Of a stretch of 33,940 bases of DNA, positions 23,135 through 30,683 are shown piece after piece; within the stretch, counting starts at the first letter, position 1, and every line of letters begins with the position of its first letter. The translations under genes and the position numbers were made by a program. The notes beneath the pieces are model-generated. The model saw only the letters and a list, made by a program, of their open reading frames with translations. It was not told where the DNA came from and did not search any database. This DNA is from a virus: positions 1 to 33,940 of the IMG/VR virus record IMGVR_UViG_3300022690_002177. One strand, written 5' to 3'.

Positions 23135-23455
23135 CTACTTCTTCTTTTTTGCAGCGTCTTCTTCTCCTTCTAATATCCTACATATAGGACCAACTACAAT
23201 GGGTCCGTAAAGGGAGCCGACCATTTTTTTAATGAGCACGCAATCTTCGCTAGTGATAGTAGTTGCACCTTCCCATATTGTTTTAGCTAACTTTTCCATG
23301 TCAAATTTAATTTTCCATTCCTGCGGATTATCGTTAGATCGTGCAACCGTTAAAGCCAAGCAGCAAACTTCTTTGACTGTTAGATACTTTTCATCATCAC
23401 CTTTAATGGGGTCGCCTCTATAGTTGACAAGTTTTTGATCGAAATTTATTCTCAT
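23135..23455 (-). CDS. Hypothetical phage protein, 106 aa
   Basis: Starts RINFDQKLVNYRGDPIKGDD, then helix with LTVKEVCCLALTV, ends in a Lys run. The pattern 'INFDxx..G.PI..D' recurs in small phage proteins near fibre or assembly genes, but I cannot name a family. A good AAGGA ribosome binding site precedes the ATG. Position between fibre-side genes and terminase suggests an early-assembly or regulatory role. Confidence 0.6.
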   Translation of the reverse strand: MRINFDQKLVNYRGDPIKGDDEKYLTVKEVCCLALTVARSNDNPQEWKIKFDMEKLAKTIWEGATTITSEDCVLIKKMVGSLYGPIVVGPICRILEGEEDAAKKKK

Positions 23456-23470
23456 TAATTTTTTTCCTTA

Positions 23471-23719
23471 TTAGTTAATATTATCTGTCCCATATTTCAC
23501 TCTTTTTGATGTATCAGAAGCGATATTTTTCCATCCCTGTCTTACTTCATGGCAGACCCAACTTGCAATAACATTAGCGAAATTTTCTAGCGATGTATCT
23601 CCCTCAGAAAGCGGATTTTCTTTTTCAAAGCCTTCTTTGAAGTCTAAAATTCTAGCAGATGGGATAGTTTTAACAACTTCTTGAGTCCCCATTTTAAATG
23701 TTATTGTTAAATCAGCCAT
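23471..23719 (-). CDS. Hypothetical protein, 82 aa
   Basis: Compact protein with a beta-type N-terminus (DLTITFKMGTQEVVKTI) and helical middle. AAGGAG ribosome binding site eight bases from ATG. It lies just downstream of the structural gene 23729-24544. No family recognised. Confidence 0.6.
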   Translation of the reverse strand: MADLTITFKMGTQEVVKTIPSARILDFKEGFEKENPLSEGDTSLENFANVIASWVCHEVRQGWKNIASDTSKRVKYGTDNIN

Positions 23720-23728
23720 AGAATCTCC

Positions 23729-24544
23729 TTATATGCCGCGAAAGCCGCTAGGTAAACCAGTTAAATTTTCTGCGACTAAAACGACCGTATAGTCTACTTC
23801 TATTTCACTTCCATTTGCCCCACCAATTGCCGCAAACCAAACATCTGTTTTTGCAGGAAGTTCATACGGAAGCTGTGGGTGTTCATCTGCTTGACCAATA
23901 ACGCCATCAAATCTATCAATAACTCTTGGACAACTAAATGGAGCTACCACTACGTCAGCATCGTCTCTTTGCAATAGTACAACATTAGCAGCCTTACTGG
24001 ACTGCACACTTATGTGTATTGAATAAATAAAAGCAGTAAATCCATTTGGGACAGTAAAATGAGAAAGATGTGTTTGTCCTTTACGGAGATTGTTCTCAGT
24101 TAAAATAGTACCCTGTGTGGCCCCAGCACTAGAAAGTCTTACGGTTATATCTCCGTCATTTCCGCCGTCGTCAGTTTGTCCGTAAGCACCACCTGTTTGT
24201 GCTTGTGCACGTAGTAATCTTATAAAGGATGTAGATGAAGGAGCAGATGGACTAGTACCATTAGTTGCTAAGTTTTCAATAGCTAAATCAAAATTAGAAT
24301 CTAAGCCTATTAAAACAATGCTTCTTGCGCCAGTACCTAAGGCCGTGTCGTTAGCACTAGTACTAATTAATTCAAGTGTGGACGCAGAAGTTAAAAAGTT
24401 TTTTATCCCGCCAGTTTCCCATATATCTTCATATGTGGTTTTGTTGACTAGTGGATTTCTGCCAAATAAATGTACACTAAAATGACCCGGTACAACACCT
24501 TTAGCAACCTCAAAAAGAAAATTTTTAGCCCCAAAATTACTCAT
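23729..24544 (-). CDS. Putative virion structural protein, 271 aa
   Basis: Beta-rich protein with Gly, Thr and Ala. The phrase STLELISTSANDTALGTGAR near residues 54-73 is shared by many marine and environmental phage structural proteins, as far as I recall. The C-terminus has IEVDYTVVLVAENLTG. No enzymatic motif. It is translated with the 102-residue gene through an 8-base overlap and lies next to the large fibre gene, so a baseplate- or fibre-linked virion protein is likely. Confidence 0.65.
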   Translation of the reverse strand: MSNFGAKNFLFEVAKGVVPGHFSVHLFGRNPLVNKTTYEDIWETGGIKNFLTSASTLELISTSANDTALGTGARSIVLIGLDSNFDLAIENLATNGTSPSAPSSTSFIRLLRAQAQTGGAYGQTDDGGNDGDITVRLSSAGATQGTILTENNLRKGQTHLSHFTVPNGFTAFIYSIHISVQSSKAANVVLLQRDDADVVVAPFSCPRVIDRFDGVIGQADEHPQLPYELPAKTDVWFAAIGGANGSEIEVDYTVVLVAENLTGLPSGFRGI

Positions 24545-24845
24545 CGGTGGACTCTAGATGGGCCACATTGGCTGTGCCAGATTCAGTTATTCCTGTTATT
24601 GATTCAGTCGTATGATTGTCTCCCCCAACAACATAAGCAGCATTTCGAATGAGAGGTAAGCCGCGTAAAGCAACAGCCGGTCTTCCAAAAGCTATATAGA
24701 CAGTTTCAGCACTGGTATTTGTAACACAGGCCCAGGCTCTATCTGCATTTGCTGCTAAAATTTCAGAACTTGTATCAGTAACTGGGTGAATGCCTGGAGC
24801 AGCTGTGGTGCCGGAGTTTTTTAAGCCTAATTTTATTTTGACCAT
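24537..24845 (-). CDS. Putative small virion protein, 102 aa
   Basis: Beta-type protein with ILAANADRAWACVTNTSAE near residues 29-47, a pattern found in small phage structural proteins. GGGAT ribosome binding site upstream. It overlaps the following structural gene by 8 bases, and follows the fibre gene, so it belongs to the same virion module. No function assigned. Confidence 0.6.
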   Translation of the reverse strand: MVKIKLGLKNSGTTAAPGIHPVTDTSSEILAANADRAWACVTNTSAETVYIAFGRPAVALRGLPLIRNAAYVVGGDNHTTESITGITESGTANVAHLESTDE

Positions 24846-24857
24846 AGTTAGTTATCC

Positions 24858-26699
24858 CTATCTTACATGCCATTCGCTTGCACCAGCTATAATTTCTGGC
24901 GCGTCATATTGAAATGCAATCACTAAAGTTGTTGCACCGTCAATAGTTTCAGCACCATTTCCATCGATAGTGACAGTATTAATAGATACATCAATCTTTT
25001 TAATATTATAAATTCTGCCTTCAATACCTGATATTGCAGGTAAATTTACAGTTATATTACCCGTTGTAGCATCGAAAGTTGTTTGAAAGTGAGTAGCGTC
25101 AAGTGTTACAGGTCCCGAAGTAAAGGCTGTAACATTGGCAGTTAAGCCTTCGTCAAATTTAAATAGTCCATTTGTGAGTGCTAGTTCGCCATCTACTGAC
25201 CAATCTAATACTGGATCATCTGACCCAGAATTGAATATAAGTGTGTTGGCAGCAATTCTTACTTCTTCATTTGATCCAATAATAAAATCATGGCTTATAT
25301 CAGCAATATGATCTATGTGACCGTCGGTTTGTGAACCAATAGAAAGAGCAGAATCTCTAAAGAAAATTTCACCAGCTCCTTCTAGAAATATCTCTCTGTT
25401 AGAAGTAGTGCCGTTTGATAATTCAGCTATTCTTAATCCGTGAACATTAACGAGTGCAGTACCAGTACAAACATTCATTCGCATAAAGCAAAAATCTGTA
25501 ACAGCATTGCCTCCCATTTCTAGTGGTTCATAGTGAATAGCATTAAATTGAGGCAGTGTAGCAAAACTTCCACCACTATCATCTATTTTAATAGCAAGAG
25601 CTGCGTGTGGATTAGAATCGTTGTAGTTGCCTGCAGCAGCAGTATTAGAAAAATATTCAGCACGAAGAGCACACATCTGTGTGATATCTGTGTCGCCACC
25701 AGTTGGTTTTTCTAGAAGTTGTCCAGTTTCGTTTGTAAAAAAAGCTGATGCGGTATGAACTAACGATTTTCTGGCCCCAGTGCCTACATCATACATCCCA
25801 TGTGCCCGAAAAACATAGAATGGAGTATCTGCGTCCAAGCTTGAGTTATATTCTCTAGACACAACAAGTTGGTCTCTACCATCGGCAAAAGATTGGTGTG
25901 ATGAATTGGCTGTCGTATCCCCAAATCTGGAAACATTATTTGAGTTTGAATTAACAATAATGTCATTTGTAAATGTACAAGCATTTGTCATATCAAAAGT
26001 GCCTATTGATGCATCTACATTAAAATCAAAACAGACATTTACCTTAACGTCACCATCACTATTTCCTAGGCCCCCAAATCCTGCATTTAAAATTAAGTCT
26101 CCGCCTATTCCCCCAATGACTACATTATGTGGGCCTGCACTTAATTGAGTAGTTGGACCTGTGCTGTTTCCGTTAACACCAGGAAAAATAGTGAGTCTTC
26201 CAGATACTGCCGCAGGAAGACCACCATCATTGTGAGCTTCTATGATTGTGGCTGCTGTCGGAACAGTAGGGTTTGCATCACCGCTACCAAAAATAGCCAG
26301 AGCGTCTGAAGCTGATCTACAAATAAGACCTGCAGCTGATGTAATGGTAAAGGCTGCTCCAGAATCTATTGTAATAGCAGCGACGGCATCTATATCGAGA
26401 CTTGCAATACCACCTGCATTTATTACTAATGTGGCTGGGTCTGTGGCTGAAATAAAATTAGTTATCGTATTAAATTCAATTTGGTCGCCACTATCAACAG
26501 TAATATTATTACCGCCAGTATTATTTCCGACAGCCAAAATATCAGCCAGAGTAAGACTTTCTATGATTGTGTCTAGTTCGTCAATAGCACCTTGGACGTT
26601 ATCAGCTAGCCCAGAAGTGGTGTTGTCGTATTTAATTGCATTAGCGTTGTGTTTAATAGGGATAAGATGAGCAATAGCGGTAGCGAAATCAAGAGCCAT
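24858..26699 (-). CDS. Tail fibre protein, 613 aa
   Basis: N-terminus KHNANAIKYDNTTSGLADNV then QGAIDELDTII is the head-binding-type phrase common in phage tail fibres. The body is repetitive beta with Ser/Thr/Asn/Gly. The C-terminal ~90 residues (NLPAISGIEGRIYNIKKIDV, then VTIDGNGAETIDG) match a frequent phage fibre C-terminal domain. No collagen repeats. It is probably the host-recognition fibre. It is the first large gene after the small genes at the upstream end. Confidence 0.72.
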   Translation of the reverse strand: MALDFATAIAHLIPIKHNANAIKYDNTTSGLADNVQGAIDELDTIIESLTLADILAVGNNTGGNNITVDSGDQIEFNTITNFISATDPATLVINAGGIASLDIDAVAAITIDSGAAFTITSAAGLICRSASDALAIFGSGDANPTVPTAATIIEAHNDGGLPAAVSGRLTIFPGVNGNSTGPTTQLSAGPHNVVIGGIGGDLILNAGFGGLGNSDGDVKVNVCFDFNVDASIGTFDMTNACTFTNDIIVNSNSNNVSRFGDTTANSSHQSFADGRDQLVVSREYNSSLDADTPFYVFRAHGMYDVGTGARKSLVHTASAFFTNETGQLLEKPTGGDTDITQMCALRAEYFSNTAAAGNYNDSNPHAALAIKIDDSGGSFATLPQFNAIHYEPLEMGGNAVTDFCFMRMNVCTGTALVNVHGLRIAELSNGTTSNREIFLEGAGEIFFRDSALSIGSQTDGHIDHIADISHDFIIGSNEEVRIAANTLIFNSGSDDPVLDWSVDGELALTNGLFKFDEGLTANVTAFTSGPVTLDATHFQTTFDATTGNITVNLPAISGIEGRIYNIKKIDVSINTVTIDGNGAETIDGATTLVIAFQYDAPEIIAGASEWHVR

Positions 26700-26960
26700 C
26701 TAACTATAACTCAATGTTAAAACGTCGTCCCACACTTGGTCAAACAGATCACTTCCACCAGCATAGTCTATATCGTCAGTGGTTTGATTAATGCGGGCTA
26801 TTCGCCACCTTTCTGCACTTGTGGCGGTACTCGGGAGCGCCAAACCCAAATAATCAAACCCATCATTAGATGTATTTCTTGACTTTAAACCCAGGGGAGT
26901 TATGTTCCTATTGCGCATTTGATCTGCTAGTGCAGATAATAATAAATCAGTCCTTGTCAT
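26700..26960 (-). CDS. Hypothetical virion-associated protein, 86 aa
   Basis: Starts at ATG 26960, inside the upstream gene by 14 bases, and ends directly before the fibre gene (TAG then ATG). Polar, with Asp and Trp near the end (SDLFDQVWDDVL). Because it is coupled to the fibre it may be a fibre-linked component. No family recognised. Confidence 0.55.
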   Translation of the reverse strand: MTRTDLLLSALADQMRNRNITPLGLKSRNTSNDGFDYLGLALPSTATSAERWRIARINQTTDDIDYAGGSDLFDQVWDDVLTLSYS

Positions 26961-27165
26961 CTATGATTACCTTCTTTGCTTCTGAGCTATACCATTTGAA
27001 TGTCATTTTCTCATATTTGCAAAGCCTACAGCCCCACCACTTGCGATAAACTTTCCTCTCATCAGATTCTATCTTCTTCTCACTAATTAATTTTTTCATA
27101 AAGAACCAGTGCCACCATTCGTGTTTGTGATCAACACAAATTCTAACTTCTTTGCTTACGTTCAT
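26947..27165 (-). CDS. Hypothetical basic protein with CxxC, 72 aa
   Basis: Aromatic- and Lys-rich protein with WWHWFFMKK near residues 17-25 and WGCRLCKYEK, a single CxxC pair. A second metal ligand pair could be CVDH near residue 10. Similar style to the partial gene at the left end of the window. It may be a metal-binding or nucleic-acid protein; function unknown. A promoter-like region lies just upstream. Confidence 0.55.
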   Translation of the reverse strand: MNVSKEVRICVDHKHEWWHWFFMKKLISEKKIESDERKVYRKWWGCRLCKYEKMTFKWYSSEAKKVIIDDKD

Positions 27166-27220
27166 TCTTTTTACTCACATGTGAATTGTATCAATTATTC
27201 TGTGGATAAGTCGAAATTAT
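27166..27220 (-). promoter_or_regulatory. Promoter-like region with DnaA box upstream of the fibre genes
   Basis: On the minus strand TTATCCACA (27209-27201) is a perfect DnaA-box consensus. Downstream TGATACAAT is an extended -10 (TG-N-TACAAT); the -35 is not clear. A 10-base palindrome TCACATGTGA lies at 27175-27184 between it and the ATG at 27165. The 55-base gap is the only non-coding space between the 77-residue gene and the 72-residue gene, so it may hold an internal promoter for the virion genes. Confidence 0.4.
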
Positions 27221-27454
27221 TTACGCGTAGCCGCCATCATCCGAGGTGGCCACCCTAGGGACGCGTCTTTTCTGTGCCTCCATCGTCATTTGCATGGGGG
27301 AGGGTGGTGGGGGGGATCTAAAAAGTTCTTTTGCATCGGTTTTACATTCAAGAATCTCTTCTATGATGTTTTCTGGGAGATCATCTTTTAAGTCTGACAA
27401 TCTGTCAATTAATCCGGTCATTCGCCCAAGCAAGTAAGCTATCTCTGGTGTCAT
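27221..27454 (-). CDS. Hypothetical acidic protein, 77 aa
   Basis: Helical N-terminus (IAYLLGRMTGLIDRLSDL), then a Pro-rich linker (SPPPPSP) and a basic tail. AAGGATAG before ATG 27454, which lies 50 bases inside the end of the DNA methyltransferase gene. No family recognised. It is the last gene before the promoter-like gap. Confidence 0.6.
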   Translation of the reverse strand: MTPEIAYLLGRMTGLIDRLSDLKDDLPENIIEEILECKTDAKELFRSPPPPSPMQMTMEAQKRRVPRVATSDDGGYA

Positions 27455-28154
27455 TTTCTATCCTTTTTTTAGCTATTTCAAAATATCTCTTGTCTTTTTC
27501 GATGCCTATAAATTTTCGGTTTAAGCGCTTTGCCGCTAACCCAGTTGACCCACTACCCATTGTAAAATCTAAAACAGCGGCACCCTCAAGGGTGTATGTT
27601 TTAATTAAATATTCTAAGAGTGGGATGGGTTTTTGTGTAGGATGGAAACCCTTATTGTTACCATTGCTAAATTTTTGAACACTTGATGGAAACCTGGTTC
27701 CTTTATTTATAATGGCTTGTTTTTTTGGTAAAGCATTCCCGGTCACACCCATTGTTCTATTCCTAACTTTATCAAAATAAGGCTTTCCTTTCTCCATCTG
27801 AGGGAAGTATGCTGGTTGTTTTTTATAAAAAACGCAAATAATTTCATGTCTTTTACCTGGTTGTTTTTTTACCATTGCAAAATTTGAAAACAATGTTTTT
27901 TCCCACACCCAATCATATTTATACATTTTAATATTACTTAATCTTAAATGGGAACTAAAGGGTTCACTACCAAATAGACAAATTGCCCCATTATCTTTTA
28001 CTATTCTTTTCAATTGTTCCCACATCGGCTCAAAAGGAATAACCGAATCCCATTTACATTGTGTTGCTCCGTATGGCGGGTCTGTTAAACATAGGTCGAT
28101 ACTTTTATCGGGGAGACCTTCCATTACAGCCAAACATTCACCATGGTAGAGCAC
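27405..28154 (-). CDS. DNA adenine-N6 / cytosine-N4 methyltransferase (beta class)
   Basis: The 249-residue protein has DPPY at 25-28, HPTQKP at 171-176 and DFTMGSGSTG at 196-205, the SAM-binding F-x-G-x-G-type motif. Motif IV precedes motif I, the beta-class order, with the target-recognition region between. It methylates the exocyclic amine of adenine (or N4 cytosine) in a specific site. No restriction endonuclease gene is adjacent, so protection of phage DNA from host restriction, or gene regulation, is the likely role. GTG start follows the esterase stop directly. Confidence 0.88.
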   Translation of the reverse strand: MLYHGECLAVMEGLPDKSIDLCLTDPPYGATQCKWDSVIPFEPMWEQLKRIVKDNGAICLFGSEPFSSHLRLSNIKMYKYDWVWEKTLFSNFAMVKKQPGKRHEIICVFYKKQPAYFPQMEKGKPYFDKVRNRTMGVTGNALPKKQAIINKGTRFPSSVQKFSNGNNKGFHPTQKPIPLLEYLIKTYTLEGAAVLDFTMGSGSTGLAAKRLNRKFIGIEKDKRYFEIAKKRIENDTRDSLLAWANDRIN

Positions 28155-29147
28155 TCAGGTGCTGAACATCCCTTTTAACCATGACCAGAACCCTACCTCA
28201 ACTCCCACCAAAAACTCAACTATTTTCACGGGGTTAAGGTAATTGTGTGAACCCTTATGTTCTATGAGAGTAACATCTACTCCTCTTGATTTAGCTAATT
28301 CAGTCCATTCGGGGGCTCTAACAAAGAATCTCCAATCATCATCTAATGCTGATTGGTAGTGTACAGGTGGTGTTTTATCGTCTAGGTTTACGCTCAGTGC
28401 GCCGAAGGGGTTGTTTGGTTCATAATGCTCCTTGCCCTGGAAGTTAGATTCGATAATAACCACCGGCGCACCTTCAAATATTTTACCAGCAATTATCCAA
28501 CAAGCGGGGTTACCGCATTCAAACGGAACACAGCATATAGGTAACATGGCATTAACCAAGACAACTTTTTTGAACATGGATTTAGTCAGTGGGTTGGAGA
28601 TAAGCTGTATAGTATTGAAGCCGCCCATTGAATAACCCAGGATAAATCTATCGCCGTTTAATTCGAATCTTCTCTCAAGTCCCAATACAAGATCTCGGAA
28701 AGTCTCGATATTGGCATCTTGTGGAGGTTTATCTCGTTTGGGATGTTTGTCTTTGTCTTTAAGTTCGGGGGTAAGAATCCAGCTATTTCCATAAGATATT
28801 GTGACCACTGTAGGGTGCACGTCTCCGAAGAGCATGTGCATTCTTTTAAAATGGACAAAGGACTCTGGGAATTGGGAGTCGACCCATGCCGTATGAGAAT
28901 CACCAAACCCATGCATATAGTACAATATGTCTTTACTTTTACTTTCCGTTGGCTGATGGATACAAAAATTGAATTCCGATTGATAGCCTTTTTGTTCACA
29001 CCTTCCGTCTTTACATTCGGTGGTCCCATAATCACGCTTGACCTTTTCGCAAGTAGTTTTAAACACCTGCAATCTAACCTCATCAGGTAATTCGATGGAT
29101 GTACAGCTAATTAGACTTAGTAATAATACTAGGGCGAAGTTTTTCAT
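28155..29147 (-). CDS. Lipoprotein alpha/beta-hydrolase (esterase-D-like)
   Basis: The frame is open to 29246, but ATG 29147 gives a lipoprotein signal peptide MKNFALVLLLSLISC with lipobox L12-I13-S14-C15. The 330-residue protein then has an esterase fold (PF00756-like): HGFGDS at 79-84 (oxyanion region), nucleophile Ser173 in GYSMGG, and a likely catalytic His301 in GSHNYLNP; the acid may be one of Asp269-271. It is thus a membrane-anchored serine esterase facing the periplasm. Substrate unknown; an O-acetyl group on O-antigen or peptidoglycan is an inference from the nearby O-antigen polymerase-like gene. Four Cys in the mature N-terminus may form disulfides. Confidence 0.82.
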   Translation of the reverse strand: MKNFALVLLLSLISCTSIELPDEVRLQVFKTTCEKVKRDYGTTECKDGRCEQKGYQSEFNFCIHQPTESKSKDILYYMHGFGDSHTAWVDSQFPESFVHFKRMHMLFGDVHPTVVTISYGNSWILTPELKDKDKHPKRDKPPQDANIETFRDLVLGLERRFELNGDRFILGYSMGGFNTIQLISNPLTKSMFKKVVLVNAMLPICCVPFECGNPACWIIAGKIFEGAPVVIIESNFQGKEHYEPNNPFGALSVNLDDKTPPVHYQSALDDDWRFFVRAPEWTELAKSRGVDVTLIEHKGSHNYLNPVKIVEFLVGVEVGFWSWLKGMFST

Positions 29148-29391
29148 TTTCGTTGTCCAGTCTCTTTTTTGTTTTGCAAAGTTGGTTGACCATTTTATTA
29201 TATGCATAATTGAGTTTCTCTCTTGAATCGTACTCGTCAAGCACATTCTCTACAGCGGCACATAGTCTAGTTAGGGAGTCTGCAAAGGGCTCGCTTAGAT
29301 CGTGGTAGACGCCATCCAGCGGTTGTTTCTTGGTTGTTTTGGGTTGGTTATCCAACCGGTACCCCAACCGAGCTATTTCCTCATTTGTCAA
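29107..29391 (-). CDS. Hypothetical coiled-coil protein, 94 aa (TTG start)
   Basis: Starts at TTG 29391 with a perfect AAAGGAG seven bases upstream; no ATG in frame is close. The product is helical with two long charged helices and YAYNKMVNQLCKTKKRL near the C-terminus. It overlaps the esterase start by 41 bases and the ABA-sandwich stop by 11. No family recognised. Confidence 0.65.
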   Translation of the reverse strand: MTNEEIARLGYRLDNQPKTTKKQPLDGVYHDLSEPFADSLTRLCAAVENVLDEYDSREKLNYAYNKMVNQLCKTKKRLDNENEKLRPSIITKSN

Positions 29392-29827
29392 TATCTACTC
29401 CTTTCATTTTCAACGCAGCCAACGCCACCGCTTTGGGGGCTAATGGGTGAGAACTGGTAAAATCAAATTGACCTCCGCCAGTCTTTTCGTAGCTGAAATG
29501 AGCAGTCCATAAAGAAAAATGCTCTAACTTGAAGGCCCCTATTATCTCGTGGTCCTTTTTTGTCATCTTCTCAATCACCTCCCCCATCGCTTCCCATGAG
29601 TTGCAGTAGTCTGGACAGGAAAAATGTGGGGATTTAATCCAGGGGAGTTCTAGTCGCTCTTCCCAACTAGGTACTCTTTCTTTGTACCGCTGGATAACTT
29701 TTTTAGCCTCTTCCAGAGAACAACCGTCGTCGTAACCTTTAAAACCAGACATTCCTATCCTAGGCTCATAGACATCTAACCCCATCACCTTTTCGTGGAC
29801 TAATCGATTTATCTTTTCATCTGTCAT
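29381..29827 (-). CDS. Phage ABA-sandwich domain protein, 148 aa
   Basis: N-terminus MTDEKINRLVHEKVMGLDVY and C-terminus PLAPKAVALAALKMKGVD match the Phage_ABA_S pattern (helix, beta, Ala/Leu-rich C-terminal helix), with SCPDYCNSWEAMGEVIEKM in the centre. The family is common in phages and its function is unknown to me. GAGGACAAG precedes ATG 29827. First gene of the late block, after a structured leader with a tRNA-like element. Confidence 0.72.
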   Translation of the reverse strand: MTDEKINRLVHEKVMGLDVYEPRIGMSGFKGYDDGCSLEEAKKVIQRYKERVPSWEERLELPWIKSPHFSCPDYCNSWEAMGEVIEKMTKKDHEIIGAFKLEHFSLWTAHFSYEKTGGGQFDFTSSHPLAPKAVALAALKMKGVDIDK

Positions 29828-29846
29828 CTTGTCCTCTTTATAAATC

Positions 29847-29944
29847 TGCTAGGCCAGACTCGACACTGGCTACGGGCTGCGCTACCTTTCGGCATTCCGA
29901 CCCTACATGCGCTCTTGGTAATGAGTCCTTCCCCACCGCTAGCA
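29847..29944 (-). ncRNA. tRNA-like structured RNA element, copy 1 (98 nt)
   Basis: Read on the minus strand: an acceptor-like stem TGCTAG (29944-29939) with CTAGCA (29852-29847); three bases, then a D-like arm TGGG-GAAGGA-CTCA; a middle region with GCGC-GCGC and TCGG-AATG-CCGA hairpins; then GCCAG-TGTCGAGT-CTGGC (29870-29853), directly joined to the acceptor 3' strand as a T-arm. A G-T pair in the D-like stem is a mismatch on the other strand, so the RNA is read on the minus strand. The T-arm and the D-loop GAAGGA are identical in copy 2 (33109-33243), while stems differ. No standard anticodon arm; the T-loop has eight bases. Confidence 0.55.
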
Positions 29945-29965
29945 TTAAGTTCAATTTAATAGCAA

Positions 29966-30038
29966 GGAGGAAGCCGAGACAAGATGTAAAATAGGTAAAC
30001 CTTACAAAGAAGAATCTTCAAGATGATAGGCTTCCCCC
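29966..30038 (-). promoter_or_regulatory. Long hairpin in the late leader
   Basis: GGGGGAAGCC (30038-30029 on the minus strand) pairs with GGCTTCCTCC (29975-29966), nine of ten bases, enclosing GTAA-ACC-TTAC (near 29994-30004) and GAAGA-type small hairpins. A second CTAGCAT copy at 30039-30045 repeats the acceptor half of the tRNA-like element, so two mutually exclusive folds are possible. It lies between the promoter-like sequence at 30063 and the tRNA-like element. Confidence 0.4.
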
Positions 30039-30062
30039 TAGCATAATTTCATTGTAGCATCC

Positions 30063-30091
30063 ATTATATATTAAAGGAGATGTTTATGAAA
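30063..30091 (-). promoter_or_regulatory. Possible leftward promoter of the late block
   Basis: On the minus strand TATAAT (30068-30063) is a perfect -10, with TTTCAT (30091-30086) 17 bases upstream as a poor -35. The -35 coincides with the ATG of the plus-strand gene at 30086. An activator or a phage factor would be needed. Downstream leader is about 225 bases and highly structured. Confidence 0.35.
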
Positions 30092-30304
30092 GGGCACCCA
30101 CAGCCATATAGAAGGTCGGAAGAAAGAGATACGAGGATATTAATTGGAGTATTATGTTTGGTCATTGGGTGGGTGGCATGTGATTTCCTGACTTCTTCCA
30201 ACCTTGCAGATGTCATGGCAAAGAGAGTGGGAGCCTATAGCTGTACTCTAGATCTTAAGAGATGCTTTACTGCTGTGGAGGTTGATCCTCCAGACTTTCA
30301 ATAA
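30086..30304 (+). CDS. Small membrane protein on the opposite strand, 72 aa
   Basis: ATG 30086 has AAAGGAG six bases upstream (30074-30080); an in-frame ATG at 30080 lies inside that site and is less likely. One hydrophobic span (ILIGVLCLVIGWVACDFL) follows a basic N-terminus, with Cys residues after it. It is a lone plus-strand gene within a minus-strand region, and its 3' end overlaps the RusA gene 3' end by 38 bases. Function unknown. No convincing plus promoter is seen. Confidence 0.5.
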   Translation: MKGHPQPYRRSEERDTRILIGVLCLVIGWVACDFLTSSNLADVMAKRVGAYSCTLDLKRCFTAVEVDPPDFQ

Positions 30305-30683
30305 CTATTTCTATCCTAACTTCATTGCGCTTACACTTGCGCCACTTGGATACTAATTCCACGATGACCTTGGGATTGTCATCCTCAATCACACCATAAC
30401 TTACTAGCGCATCAATTACTGGCTTCCATGACGCCATTAGATTGTCTTCGTCTGGTTGCCGACTCGAATATCTAACCAGAGTCAGCTTTGCTTTAGTCAG
30501 CGGATCATCCCAATACCTGAAATCATTAAGCGCATGGTTTACCATACGCTCCCATCTCTTTCTTTCTCCATGTCTAGAGAGCCATGTACGGCCAAACCTA
30601 TTTGGGAGCTTAGGAGGTTTGCCCAGGATAATCACCCGCAGAGCGTCCCCAGAACAGTCTTTAAGAGCTTTTAACGGTGTCAT
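30267..30683 (-). CDS. RusA-like Holliday junction resolvase
   Basis: The 138-residue protein (ATG 30683 preferred over TTG 30704) has the RusA acidic motif: RQPDEDNLMASWKPVIDAL with Asp78, Asp80 and Asp91, then GVIEDDNP with Asp101-Asp102. RusA dimers cut four-way junctions symmetrically and process replication or recombination intermediates before packaging. Its size is typical. It overlaps the small gene upstream by 23 bases and the plus-strand gene at its 3' end. Confidence 0.87.
   Translation of the reverse strand: MTPLKALKDCSGDALRVIILGKPPKLPNRFGRTWLSRHGERKRWERMVNHALNDFRYWDDPLTKAKLTLVRYSSRQPDEDNLMASWKPVIDALVSYGVIEDDNPKVIVELVSKWRKCKRNEVRIEIVIESLEDQPPQQ

Noticed and set aside
29847-29944. 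Canonical tRNA
   Set aside because: No 7-bp acceptor, no proper anticodon arm and an eight-base T-loop. Described as a tRNA-like element instead.
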